Below, in pieces: positions 1 through 6,643 of a stretch of DNA of 7,622 bases. The number at the start of each line of letters is the position of its first letter. Within the stretch, counting starts at the first letter, position 1. A program made the position numbers and the translations under genes. Under the pieces are notes generated by a model. The model did no database searches. It had not been told where the DNA came from and saw only the letters and a program-made list of their open reading frames with translations. The stretch is from the NCBI GenBank assembly GCA_934154515.1, contig CAKPGD010000054.1:1-7622 (forward strand). The letters run 5' to 3'. Origin of the DNA: an uncultured Clostridia bacterium (GTDB lineage Bacteria > Bacillota > Clostridia > TANB77 > CAG-508).

Positions 1-221
1 GATAAAGCAATTAAGAGAAGTGTTACTACTGTACCTACTATATAAAATACAATGTGACTTTGGCTAATACTACCCTTTAGTAAATCATCTACTAATAGAT
101 AAAGCAAACCTACAGGCAACATAAATACAATATTCTGCAATGTACAAGCCAATATACCTTTTACTAAATCTACTGCACCCTTATGAGAAAGTGCATATTT
201 CTTTTGAATTTTCTTAATCAT
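1..221 (-). CDS. ABC exporter half-transporter, N-terminal part (cut by left edge)
   Basis: Only the first 73 codons are in the window. The start ATG (219-221) overlaps the TGA stop of the preceding ABC gene as ATGA, and a near-perfect AAGGAGGT lies 6 bases upstream, so the start is secure. The peptide begins with a basic cytosolic stretch (MIKKIQKKYALSHKG), followed by one hydrophobic segment at about residues 21-45 and the beginning of a second at about 57-73. This is the usual N-terminus of a type IV (exporter-fold) half-transporter with a C-terminal ATPase. No ATP-binding motif is visible because the gene leaves the window. The tight coupling suggests it dimerises with the product whose 3' end lies just upstream, namely the GC-richer half of the chimeric gene. 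Its own GC, about 30%, resembles that half more than the AT-rich genes to the right. The substrate cannot be inferred. Confidence 0.8.
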   Translation of the reverse strand, partial: MIKKIQKKYALSHKGAVDLVKGILACTLQNIVFMLPVGLLYLLVDDLLKGSISQSHIVFYIVGTVVTLLLIAL

Positions 222-1978
222 TTTACTACCTCCTTCTTAACTTTCCAATTTACAGAGGTCTGATAGTTCTTCCACATACTACTGAAGATACCATTAGAAT
301 TAATTAATTCTTCACTTGAACCACTTTCTGCAATTTCACCGTTATTAATAACAAAGATTTTGTCAGCATTAATAACTGTTGAAAGTCTATGGGCAATCAT
401 AATAACTGTTTTACCCTTTGAAAGTGTATTAAATGCTTGTTGTACTTTTGTTTCATTATCAGGATCAGCAAATGCAGTTGCCTCATCAAGAATAACAATA
501 GGACTGTCCTTTAATATTGCCCTGGCAATAGCTATTCTCTGACATTCACCACCTGATAGATAAATACCGTTAGTGCCTATTAATGTATCAATACCGTTAG
601 GTAGCTTATTTATAATATCCATACATTGGGCTTTCTGTAGTGCTGACAATACTTGATCTTTTGTGGCATCTTCTTTGCCAAGTTTTACATTATCATAGAT
701 AGTACCTTTGATTAATCTACTGTTTTGGAATACGAATGAAACAGTATTCATCAATTCTTCTTTTGAAATATCCTTATTAGCATAATTTATATTTTCCAAA
801 ATTGTACCATCAAATATCACGACTTTTTGCATTATATATCCTATTTTATCTCTTAAACTTCTTATACTATATTCTTTGTAATCTATTCCATTTATTTTAA
901 TAGTTCCATCATTTAAATCATAAAATCTACATAGTAAATTTACCAAACTCGTTTTTCCACTTCCAGTTCTTCCTATTAGTGCAATACTTTGATTTTTTCG
1001 AGCTTCAACTGATATATGGTTTAATACATTTTTTTCATTATTATACGAAAAACTAACATCATTAAATTCAACTTTTTCTACATCATTAAGTTTAATACCA
1101 TCATCTATATTCTCTTCTTCACTTTGCAAAATGTTGTTAATCTTTTCATATGATATTTTTCCAACATTTCTTATTTGAAATCCTTCTATTACCCATTTAG
1201 CATATGTTTCTGGTGAAGATATATATCTTGCAAGTATTATCATAGCACCATATGTTAAAATTCCTTGCTCTACGCTAATAGCCCCTATTAATATATTAAT
1301 TACTCCTACAAAAGAGACTATGAAATCATATAAGCAACTATATATTCTAATATTTTTTTCTAACTTATTTGTAACTTTTTCATATTTTGATATTAATTGT
1401 TTCAATTCTTCTAATCTTTCTTGTTCAATTTCTAGTGCTTTTATTGTAGAATAGCCTTGAACTTGTTCATTAGACCAATTTAATATTTTAGCATTTACTT
1501 CTCTTTTTAATTTTGTGTATTGGATTGATTTTTTATTAAAAATATGTGTTATAAAAAATCCTACTAGATATATTATTAATGTCATTGTAACAATAGGTAT
1601 ATTTAGATAAATTAAAACAAACAATGTTCCTAATAGTCTCACTATTCCAGCCAAACATGATTTGCATATTCCAATTCCATACCACGTAGAAAACTCTTTT
1701 GTGTCATTTATAATATTTTCTAGTATCTCTCCTACTCGTACTTTATCTATATTACTTTGTTTTATATTTTGCAATTTTTTATAAATTTTTTCACGATAAT
1801 CTGCATGTAGTTCTTTTTCAAAGCTAGCATTATTAAGACTTTCAAAAAATGTAGCAATAGCTCTTAAAATATTTACTACAAAATAACTTATTCCTACTAT
1901 CAGTATTATATTTATATTTTTACTTGGTATTGCATATTCTACCATTACTATTGTATAAGCTATAAAAAATACAACCAT
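218..1978 (-). CDS. Chimeric ABC exporter (TMD-NBD) with duplicated Q-loop; 5' end probably frame-broken
   Basis: The 586-residue reading frame encodes a membrane ABC exporter half-subunit. Hydrophobic segments lie at about residues 1-13 (incomplete TM1), 25-45, 105-125, 127-147, 215-235 and 240-255. The ATPase shows Walker A GRTGSGKT (336-343), a first Q-loop at Q384 (GYIMQ), a second Q-loop at Q418 (SFVFQ), signature LSGGE (474-478), Walker B IVILDE with D498/E499, D-loop FADPD and H-loop H530. A normal domain has one Q-loop. K342 to Q384 (42 residues) and Q418 to S475 (57) are each normal, so about 34 residues are extra. The part after residue about 405 (FVFQNSRLIKGT, LSGGECQR, DEATAFAD) resembles the YbtP/IrtA-like exporter type, while the part before it is a different exporter type. 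The first ATG here (1978) has no ribosome binding site. A better start lies at 2054 in another frame. The product may be non-functional, although its ATPase motifs are all present. Confidence 0.8.
   Translation of the reverse strand: MVVFFIAYTIVMVEYAIPSKNINIILIVGISYFVVNILRAIATFFESLNNASFEKELHADYREKIYKKLQNIKQSNIDKVRVGEILENIINDTKEFSTWYGIGICKSCLAGIVRLLGTLFVLIYLNIPIVTMTLIIYLVGFFITHIFNKKSIQYTKLKREVNAKILNWSNEQVQGYSTIKALEIEQERLEELKQLISKYEKVTNKLEKNIRIYSCLYDFIVSFVGVINILIGAISVEQGILTYGAMIILARYISSPETYAKWVIEGFQIRNVGKISYEKINNILQSEEENIDDGIKLNDVEKVEFNDVSFSYNNEKNVLNHISVEARKNQSIALIGRTGSGKTSLVNLLCRFYDLNDGTIKINGIDYKEYSIRSLRDKIGYIMQKVVIFDGTILENINYANKDISKEELMNTVSFVFQNSRLIKGTIYDNVKLGKEDATKDQVLSALQKAQCMDIINKLPNGIDTLIGTNGIYLSGGECQRIAIARAILKDSPIVILDEATAFADPDNETKVQQAFNTLSKGKTVIMIAHRLSTVINADKIFVINNGEIAESGSSEELINSNGIFSSMWKNYQTSVNWKVKKEVVK
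228..235 (-). promoter_or_regulatory. Strong ribosome binding site for the partial ABC gene
   Basis: AAGGAGGT on the minus strand lies 6 bases before the ATG at 221. It sits inside the last codons of the preceding ABC gene and, with the ATGA overlap, indicates translational coupling of the two genes. Confidence 0.85.
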
Positions 1979-1982
1979 AATA

Positions 1983-2054
1983 CTAGTACTGAAATATCCG
2001 AATTGCTAATTTAATTGCTTGTTTCTTATAATTTTTTAGAATTTCTTTTAACAT
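1983..2054 (-). pseudogene. Displaced 5' end of the chimeric ABC gene (frameshifted)
   Basis: An ATG at 2054 lies 2 bases after the TAA of the upstream ABC gene, with GAGGA about 9 bases before it (2064-2068). It opens 23 codons beginning MLKEILKNYKKQAIKLAI and then hits TAG at 1983-1985. This is the typical basic N-terminus plus start of TM1 expected of an ABC half-transporter. Moving by one base near 2000 joins it to the frame of the 218-1978 gene, which is open from 2005 downward and reads GYFSTSIMVVFF, completing a plausible TM1. The repaired gene would be about 610 codons, or about 576 without the duplicated Q-loop segment, which is normal for this family. I infer a one-base insertion (or two-base deletion) near 1986-2003. 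A sequencing error would look the same. Confidence 0.6.
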
Positions 2055-2056
2055 TT

Positions 2057-3817
2057 TTATAATTCCTCATCTTCTAATATTTTGTTTTTACTTATTTCTA
2101 TAATATCTTTATACAACATATTATTATTTATTAATTCTTCATGAGTACCAACTTCAATACCTTTTCCATTTATAAATAAAACTTTATCACATTTTTTTAC
2201 TACTTCTGAGTCGTGTGAAATAATAATTGTACCTCTTTGCATTTCTATAATATTATTTAATATCCTAATTTTTGTTTTCGTATCAAGTTTTGATAATGAA
2301 TCATCAAAAATTAAAAATTTATTTTCTTTCATTAAGCTTCTTGCTATTGCTATTCTTTGCTTTTGACCACCAGAAATATTGTTTCCTCCTTTTCCTATCA
2401 TATAATTAATTGTGTTGTCAAAGTTTTTTACGTCTTCATATACTTCGGCTAATTTTAATACTTCTATTATCTTTTTATCTCCAGCATTTTTGTTTGTAAT
2501 ATCAATATTATTTTTTATTGTGTCTGTAAATAAATATGTATCTTGAAGAACTACTCCTATATAGTCTCTTAAACTTTTTTTGCTAACATTTTTTATATTA
2601 TATTTTCCTATATAGATATTTCCTGTATAATCAAAAAAACCTAACATTGTTTTTGAAATAACTGTTTTTCCTGATCCATTATCTCCTATAATTGCTACAT
2701 TTTCATTCTTTTTTATTCTAAAATTTAAATCTTGCAATATTGTATTATCATTTAGTTTTATCATAACATTTTCAAAAACAATATCCCCATCAAGTTTTAC
2801 ATCTGGATTTGTTTCTTTGTCTTCTTCTAATTTCATTAGTTCGCTTAACTTTTTGTAAGCAACTATAAATTCATTTATTTCCCTTAATTTATATACTGAT
2901 TCATGCACATAATCTAATACCTTGGTACTATATGTTAATAATATTGATATTGTTGCAAGTGTAATTTCTCCTTTTACAACTAAAATTCCGCCCAATAATA
3001 ATATAAATGGCTCTTTAAAATTTCTTAATGTATGTGTTCCTATTCCATATACAGCCTTTATTTTAGCTAATCTTATATCTTTCCTTTTATATTCACTATT
3101 CATTTTCGAAAAATCTTCTATTTCTTTGTCTCTTCTATTAAATATTTTTAACATTTTAGATTCTTCAATTCCTATCGTTGTTTTATTTATAACTTCTCTA
3201 TTCATTTCAACAATATCTTCAACTAATGGCTTTGAAGTTTTAAAGTACCATATTGACAAAAGTACTATTAGAAAACATATTATTCCTATAAATAATCCTA
3301 TTGTACTATTTAATTTTAAAGTTTGTGCGATTACAAATATTATAATAAAAATTGTGTCAAAAAATAAATTTATCTGAGAATTAAAAAATTCTGAATAAAT
3401 GTTTGCATCATTATTTACTCTTTGTATTACATTTGCTTTGTCTATACTACTAAATTGCATATATTCTATTTTTGGAATGTGTGCTAATATTATTTCTTTA
3501 ACATTTCTATTTATTTTTAAATTAAATTTTGTATTTATTTTACTTTTTAAATAATTTACTATAAATACTAACACATTTACTAATATTAGTACCAAAACAA
3601 GTATTATAATTTTTGATATTTTATTATCTGAATAAAATAATCTTCTTATTAATATTGGAATTACACTTTCATCTTCCATTATAATTCCATCAAGTGCATA
3701 TTGTATGAACATTGGTATATAAACCAAAAGCCTTGAATATATTGCACTTAATATTAGTGTTAATACTATATAAAATTTTGTTCCTTTTAATGTTCTATTT
3801 AAAAAACTATTTTTCAT
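2057..3817 (-). CDS. ABC exporter half-transporter with degenerate catalytic site
   Basis: This 586-residue half-transporter is a membrane domain followed by an ATPase, of standard length. Hydrophobic segments lie at about 16-40, 68-90, 152-168, 171-192, 270-283 and 286-300. The ATPase has Walker A GDNGSGKT (378-385), Q-loop Q425 (GVVLQD), signature ISGGQ (481-485), Walker B FLIFDD (501-506) and H-loop H535. The catalytic glutamate after Walker B is aspartate (D506). In heterodimeric exporters of the TM287/288 and BmrCD type, that marks the subunit carrying the non-catalytic ATP site, so I infer it works with a partner bearing the consensus site. The natural partner is the next gene, 2 bases downstream, now chimeric. 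AAGGAA lies about 9 bases before the ATG. The gene follows a terminator and probably starts its own transcript. The substrate is unknown; drugs, peptides or lipids are possible for this class. Confidence 0.9.
   Translation of the reverse strand: MKNSFLNRTLKGTKFYIVLTLILSAIYSRLLVYIPMFIQYALDGIIMEDESVIPILIRRLFYSDNKISKIIILVLVLILVNVLVFIVNYLKSKINTKFNLKINRNVKEIILAHIPKIEYMQFSSIDKANVIQRVNNDANIYSEFFNSQINLFFDTIFIIIFVIAQTLKLNSTIGLFIGIICFLIVLLSIWYFKTSKPLVEDIVEMNREVINKTTIGIEESKMLKIFNRRDKEIEDFSKMNSEYKRKDIRLAKIKAVYGIGTHTLRNFKEPFILLLGGILVVKGEITLATISILLTYSTKVLDYVHESVYKLREINEFIVAYKKLSELMKLEEDKETNPDVKLDGDIVFENVMIKLNDNTILQDLNFRIKKNENVAIIGDNGSGKTVISKTMLGFFDYTGNIYIGKYNIKNVSKKSLRDYIGVVLQDTYLFTDTIKNNIDITNKNAGDKKIIEVLKLAEVYEDVKNFDNTINYMIGKGGNNISGGQKQRIAIARSLMKENKFLIFDDSLSKLDTKTKIRILNNIIEMQRGTIIISHDSEVVKKCDKVLFINGKGIEVGTHEELINNNMLYKDIIEISKNKILEDEEL
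2064..2068 (-). promoter_or_regulatory. Ribosome binding site for the displaced ATG at 2054
   Basis: GAGGA lies inside the last codons of the upstream ABC gene, about 9 bases before ATG 2054. It is the only credible initiation signal for the chimeric ABC gene, since no purine-rich site precedes the in-frame ATG at 1978 at usable distance. Confidence 0.55.
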
Positions 3818-3859
3818 TTTTATTGTTCCTTTTATTATTTCATCTTCATTTTTTTAAAA

Positions 3860-3895
3860 TTCTATCATAAGATATAAAAAAAATAAAGCATATAA
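3860..3895 (-). promoter_or_regulatory. Possible promoter of the ABC operon
   Basis: Between the terminator and the first ABC gene the minus strand holds TATGAT (3864-3869), a fair -10 box, about 50 bases before the ATG. No good -35 is found at 16-18 bases upstream, where TATGCT or ATGCTT lies in the terminator stem. A promoter is expected here because the upstream cluster terminates, but the boxes are weak in such AT-rich DNA. Confidence 0.25.
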
Positions 3896-3918
3896 TTAAT
3901 TAAATTATTACATGCTTT
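3876..3918 (-). terminator. Intrinsic terminator of the hydrolase cluster
   Basis: On the minus strand AAAGCATGTAAT (3907-3918) pairs with ATTATATGCTTT (3885-3896). This gives a 12-bp stem with one G-U pair and a 10-base loop, followed after one A by eight T residues (3876-3883). It lies about 70 bases past the stop of the last Nudix gene and separates the hydrolase cluster from the ABC operon. The remaining bases of this 172-base gap (3818-3989) show nothing beyond the weak promoter candidate. Confidence 0.75.
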
Positions 3919-3989
3919 TACTAAATTTTTCATGATATTTATATATATATTAAATACACTATAAAGTTATAATTCTCTATCTTATATAT

Positions 3990-4499
3990 TTAATATTCTT
4001 CAATTTCATTTTTAAGAAATTGATTTACAAATTCCCATCTGTGTTTAATAAATTGTCCACTATTTACCAATTCATCAATTTCATCCCAAGTTGCCCATTT
4101 AGCATCTGATACTTCGTCTTCTTGAAAATTCATTTTAGATGTGTCATAATCCCCTTTTAAAATATACGTATCAATCCAAACATTTCCAGTCTTAAACTTT
4201 GTAATTAATTTTAATTTACTAGCATCAATATCAATATCTAGTTCTTCCTTTGCTTCTCTAACAATAGTTTCTAAAGAATTTTCTCCAAATATAACTGACC
4301 CGCCTGTCATGGCCCAAACATTAGGTTCTAATCTTTTTAATGGTGATCTCTTTTGAATTAATATTTTATTATCACTATTTATTATCCAGACATCTGAACC
4401 TAAATGATAAAGACCTCTTTCAAAAAAACTTTTATCATGTCTTTCAACTATTTTCCCTGTTGGATTTCCTTCACTATCTAATACTTCCCATAATTCCAT
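3990..4499 (-). CDS. Nudix hydrolase, IPP-isomerase-like subfamily (second of tandem pair)
   Basis: Nudix enzymes hydrolyse nucleoside diphosphates linked to another group, using metal bound by the Nudix box. I place the start at the ATG at 4499 (169 residues), where AAGGGAA lies 8 bases upstream. The upstream in-frame ATG at 4535 has no ribosome binding site and adds 12 unrelated residues. From the chosen start the protein opens MELWEVLDSEGNPTGK, typical of Nudix proteins related to isopentenyl-diphosphate isomerase. The Nudix box runs from G67 through E73 to REAKEEL (81-87). The usual glycine after EEL is aspartate (EELDI), a tolerated change. The full set of metal-binding glutamates is present. 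It follows another Nudix gene by 69 bases and is the last gene before the terminator. The two share the VLDxxGNxTGK opening and overall layout but have diverged widely, so they are old paralogues rather than a recent duplication. The substrate is unknown. Confidence 0.88.
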   Translation of the reverse strand: MELWEVLDSEGNPTGKIVERHDKSFFERGLYHLGSDVWIINSDNKILIQKRSPLKRLEPNVWAMTGGSVIFGENSLETIVREAKEELDIDIDASKLKLITKFKTGNVWIDTYILKGDYDTSKMNFQEDEVSDAKWATWDEIDELVNSGQFIKHRWEFVNQFLKNEIEEY

Positions 4500-4507
4500 A
4501 TTTTCAC

Positions 4508-4514
4508 TTCCCTT
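4508..4514 (-). promoter_or_regulatory. Ribosome binding site fixing the Nudix start at 4499
   Basis: AAGGGAA on the minus strand, 8 bases before ATG 4499. It supports the shorter protein over the longer frame starting at 4535. Confidence 0.65.
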
Positions 4515-4568
4515 AATATTAAATATAAATAACATTTTTAATGTTCTATTTTTCCATTTTCTTTATAG

Positions 4569-5096
4569 TTATTTTAAATATTCTATAATTTTATTATAAA
4601 ATTCATCTCTTTTCACTATATTGCCATTTTCAATAATTTGTTCAAATTCCTTTAAGTTACATAGTTTTACTTGTTCGACTTCACTTTTTTGAATTTTAAT
4701 ATCCTTTAAATCTATTTTTTCTTTTTTTACAATATAACAATCATAAATTTGATTATCTATATAATCTTCCTTTACATTTTCTTTATTTTTATATGTAAGT
4801 ACATATTCAAGTTCCTTTTCTTTTACTTTTATTCCTACTTCTTCTAATGTTTCTCTTATAGCAGCTTCAGTAGAAGTCTGTCCACTTGACACATGTCCAG
4901 CTACTGCTACATCCCATTTTCCTGGATTCTTAGATTTATTCTTTGATCTTTGTTGCATTAATATATTTCCTTTTTCATCTATAATTGAAATTACAACTAT
5001 TTTATGGCACAATCCTTTTTTATGTATTTGTTTTCTTGTTAAAATTTTTCCTGTTTTGTTTCCATTTTCATCCAATACATCTATTAATTCTTCCAT
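4569..5096 (-). CDS. Nudix hydrolase, IPP-isomerase-like subfamily (first of tandem pair)
   Basis: This 175-residue protein opens with MEELIDVLDENGNKTGK, followed by a GLCH segment and an AGHVSSG stretch, as in Nudix proteins related to isopentenyl-diphosphate isomerase. The box runs from G67 to I89 and ends RETLEEVGI (81-89), so the core metal-binding glutamates E82, E85 and E86 are present. The first glutamate of the consensus (GX5E) is glutamine, Q73. That position is less critical than the REXXEE core, so activity is plausible but may be altered. GGAG sits 8 bases before the ATG, in AAGGAGAATGTATA. It lies 41 bases after the HD-domain gene and 69 bases before the second Nudix gene, consistent with one transcript. 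The likely role is hydrolysis of a nucleotide-linked or other diphosphate metabolite. The substrate cannot be read from the sequence. Confidence 0.88.
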   Translation of the reverse strand: MEELIDVLDENGNKTGKILTRKQIHKKGLCHKIVVISIIDEKGNILMQQRSKNKSKNPGKWDVAVAGHVSSGQTSTEAAIRETLEEVGIKVKEKELEYVLTYKNKENVKEDYIDNQIYDCYIVKKEKIDLKDIKIQKSEVEQVKLCNLKEFEQIIENGNIVKRDEFYNKIIEYLK

Positions 5097-5137
5097 TATA
5101 CATTCTCCTTTTTTTATTTTTAATTTATATCACATTT

Positions 5138-5782
5138 TTATAAGTTCTCACACACCTTTTTTGCTCTTTTAATAAATTCATCTTTATCTGATAACGCCTG
5201 CCTTAATTTTTTTATAGCTTCATCAAACTCTTTATCTTCTAAATATATTTTTGCATATCCGCTTTCTCCATATTTTTCTGTTAAATGATTATATATTCTT
5301 TCTATCTGTTCTTCTTCTGATAATTCCGTGTAATTTCTTTTTCCATAAGAATATGATCTTTTTATAGTATTATCTATGTCTATAATTGTTCTATCAGCTG
5401 TACTTATTATTTTTCCATATATAGTTCTAGGTTCATGATTACTAGACGCCCTATGGTCTTCTATTGCCTCTTTTATTACATTTAATTGTTCCTTTGTAAA
5501 CCATTTTTTTATATTTTCGTCTTTCATAAACATTTCTGCTGATATGATTTCATGTCTTTTTCTATCAATATAGTGCCCTAAATCATGGTAGGATGCTATT
5601 GCATATACCATATTCAAATTAACGTCATATTTTGGGGCCAATTCTAAACTTCTTTTTATTACCATTTTTATATGTCCTATTCCATGTCCTTCTTCATTTC
5701 TGTCATATAGTGGAAATATTTCTTTTTCTATATATTTTACTAGTTCTTCATCTATATTATTACCTTCCAAAATCATATTCAT
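5138..5782 (-). CDS. HD-domain metal-dependent phosphohydrolase
   Basis: This 214-residue cytosolic protein carries the complete H...HD...H...D metal-binding set of the HD superfamily: H37 (GHGIGH), H66-D67 (SYHDLGH), H110 (EDHRAS) and D130 (STADR). HD proteins hydrolyse phosphate esters, often of nucleotides or cyclic nucleotides. There is no RelA/SpoT synthetase, GGDEF or tRNA-nucleotidyltransferase part here, so it is a stand-alone hydrolase. The C-terminal third is charged and helical, with no motif I recognise. AAGGAG lies 5-6 bases before the ATG at 5782, which favours this start over the ATG two codons later. It sits 76 bases after the histidine phosphatase and 41 before the first Nudix gene, so four small hydrolases of phosphorylated compounds follow each other. 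That suggests nucleotide clean-up or salvage, which is inference. Confidence 0.88.
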   Translation of the reverse strand: MNMILEGNNIDEELVKYIEKEIFPLYDRNEEGHGIGHIKMVIKRSLELAPKYDVNLNMVYAIASYHDLGHYIDRKRHEIISAEMFMKDENIKKWFTKEQLNVIKEAIEDHRASSNHEPRTIYGKIISTADRTIIDIDNTIKRSYSYGKRNYTELSEEEQIERIYNHLTEKYGESGYAKIYLEDKEFDEAIKKLRQALSDKDEFIKRAKKVCENL

Positions 5783-5858
5783 AATTGCTCCTTTTTTCAG
5801 TTTATATTCGAATTTAGAAAATCTTTATACTCTTTTACATATACTATCATATATTTCA

Positions 5859-6518
5859 CTATTTTAACTCTTCAAATTCTATATTACATATATCTACAAT
5901 ATTATTTGCATCATTTATTAATATTTTAAATACTTCGGGTGCTCTATATATTCTATTGATAATAATCTTTCCATTAAATTCTAGCTTTCTTAAAAGATTC
6001 TCTTGTATATCTAATAATTTACACCAATTCATTAATAGAAATGATATTGCTGTTCCATGAGATACAATTATACTTCTTTTATTTTTATTATTTTTTACTA
6101 CCTCCCAGAACGCTTCTGTCATTCTTTTTCTTACTTCTATTTGAGATTCTCCATCGTTCATTTTAAAGTTTTCATTTAAATATTGCCTTACGAAAAAATC
6201 AGGATATTTATTTTTGTCTACTATACCAGTTTTTCTTTCATTAAATCTTTCGTCTATATTTAATTTTACATTGTTTTCTTCTATGAAATATTTAGCAGTT
6301 TGCATAGCTCTAACATAGTTACTAGAATACAAAGCATCTATATTTTTAAATTCTTCTTGTTTAGCTAATAATTCTGCTCTCTTCTCTCCCTCGACACTCA
6401 ACATCTTTTTTTCAGTCTTTAATTGTTCATTATCTGTTGAATTATATATATCAATCATATTAGGATTAAACTTTGTAGAATGTCTTATTAAATATATAGT
6501 TGTTATATTTTCTTTCAT
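5859..6518 (-). CDS. Histidine phosphatase (phosphoglycerate-mutase-like) family protein
   Basis: The 219-residue protein begins MKENITTIYLIRHSTKF. The family RHG motif appears as RHS, with R12 and the phospho-accepting H13. The other catalytic residues are in place: R70 (YVRAMQTA), E94 (NERKTG) and H154-G155 (VSHGTA). It is therefore expected to be an active cytosolic phosphatase acting through a phosphohistidine intermediate. The family includes phosphatases of nucleotides, sugars and cofactors, and the substrate is not evident. The ATG at 6518 is preceded by AAGGAA with about 10 bases of spacing. The ATG also overlaps the TGA of a short upstream reading frame (6515-6616) as ATGA, a hint that a now-lost gene was translationally coupled to it. 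It is the first intact gene of the four-hydrolase cluster. Confidence 0.88.
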   Translation of the reverse strand: MKENITTIYLIRHSTKFNPNMIDIYNSTDNEQLKTEKKMLSVEGEKRAELLAKQEEFKNIDALYSSNYVRAMQTAKYFIEENNVKLNIDERFNERKTGIVDKNKYPDFFVRQYLNENFKMNDGESQIEVRKRMTEAFWEVVKNNKNKRSIIVSHGTAISFLLMNWCKLLDIQENLLRKLEFNGKIIINRIYRAPEVFKILINDANNIVDICNIEFEELK

Positions 6519-6616
6519 ATTATTAATTTTCCTTCTTTCAAATACTTTCTAATATATTTTTCTCCTATTCTTTCTCTATAGTGTCTAATTTTTTTAATAA
6601 CAGCACCGAGCAACAT
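6515..6616 (-). pseudogene. Possible 3' remnant of a lost first gene of the hydrolase operon
   Basis: A 33-codon frame ends in TGA overlapping the histidine-phosphatase ATG (ATGA). Its last 26 codons read as ordinary basic protein (KKIRHYRERIGEKYIRKYLK), with codon use like the neighbours. The first codons fall in a GC-richer stretch, the ATG at 6616 has no ribosome binding site, and a TGA stop lies directly upstream. The coupling overlap plus protein-like tail suggest the C-terminus of a truncated gene, broken near 6595-6605. I do not recognise the family. It could instead be a chance frame. Confidence 0.35.
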
Positions 6617-6617
6617 T

Positions 6618-6643
6618 CAACATGTTTAGGTTATACATTGTTG
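6618..6643 (-). other. Bulged hairpin in a GC-richer intergenic block
   Basis: On the minus strand CAACAATGT (6635-6643) pairs with ACATGTTG (6618-6625) as an 8-bp stem with one bulged A and a 9-base loop. It sits in the least AT-rich part of the intergenic region (about 6601-6665). A candidate promoter, TTGAAA (6651-6656) with 15 bases to TATAAC (6630-6635), overlaps the hairpin, so this could be regulatory DNA or a piece of a structured RNA. Neither is proven. Confidence 0.35.

Noticed and set aside
360..542. 60-codon plus-strand open frame
   Set aside because: It is antisense to the Walker B/H-loop region of the ABC gene, with no ribosome binding site or motif.
1983..2005. Programmed ribosomal frameshift in the chimeric ABC gene
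   Set aside because: There is no slippery heptamer, internal Shine-Dalgarno or downstream structure near the phase change, so an ordinary indel is simpler.
2922..3377. 151-codon open frame on the plus strand
   Set aside because: It lies wholly inside the ABC gene on the other strand, antisense to its membrane domain, with hydrophobic composition expected of such shadow frames and no recognisable family.
4500..4535. Longer start (ATG 4535) for the second Nudix protein
   Set aside because: There is no ribosome binding site before it, the extra 12 residues do not match the family, and the ATG at 4499 has a good site.
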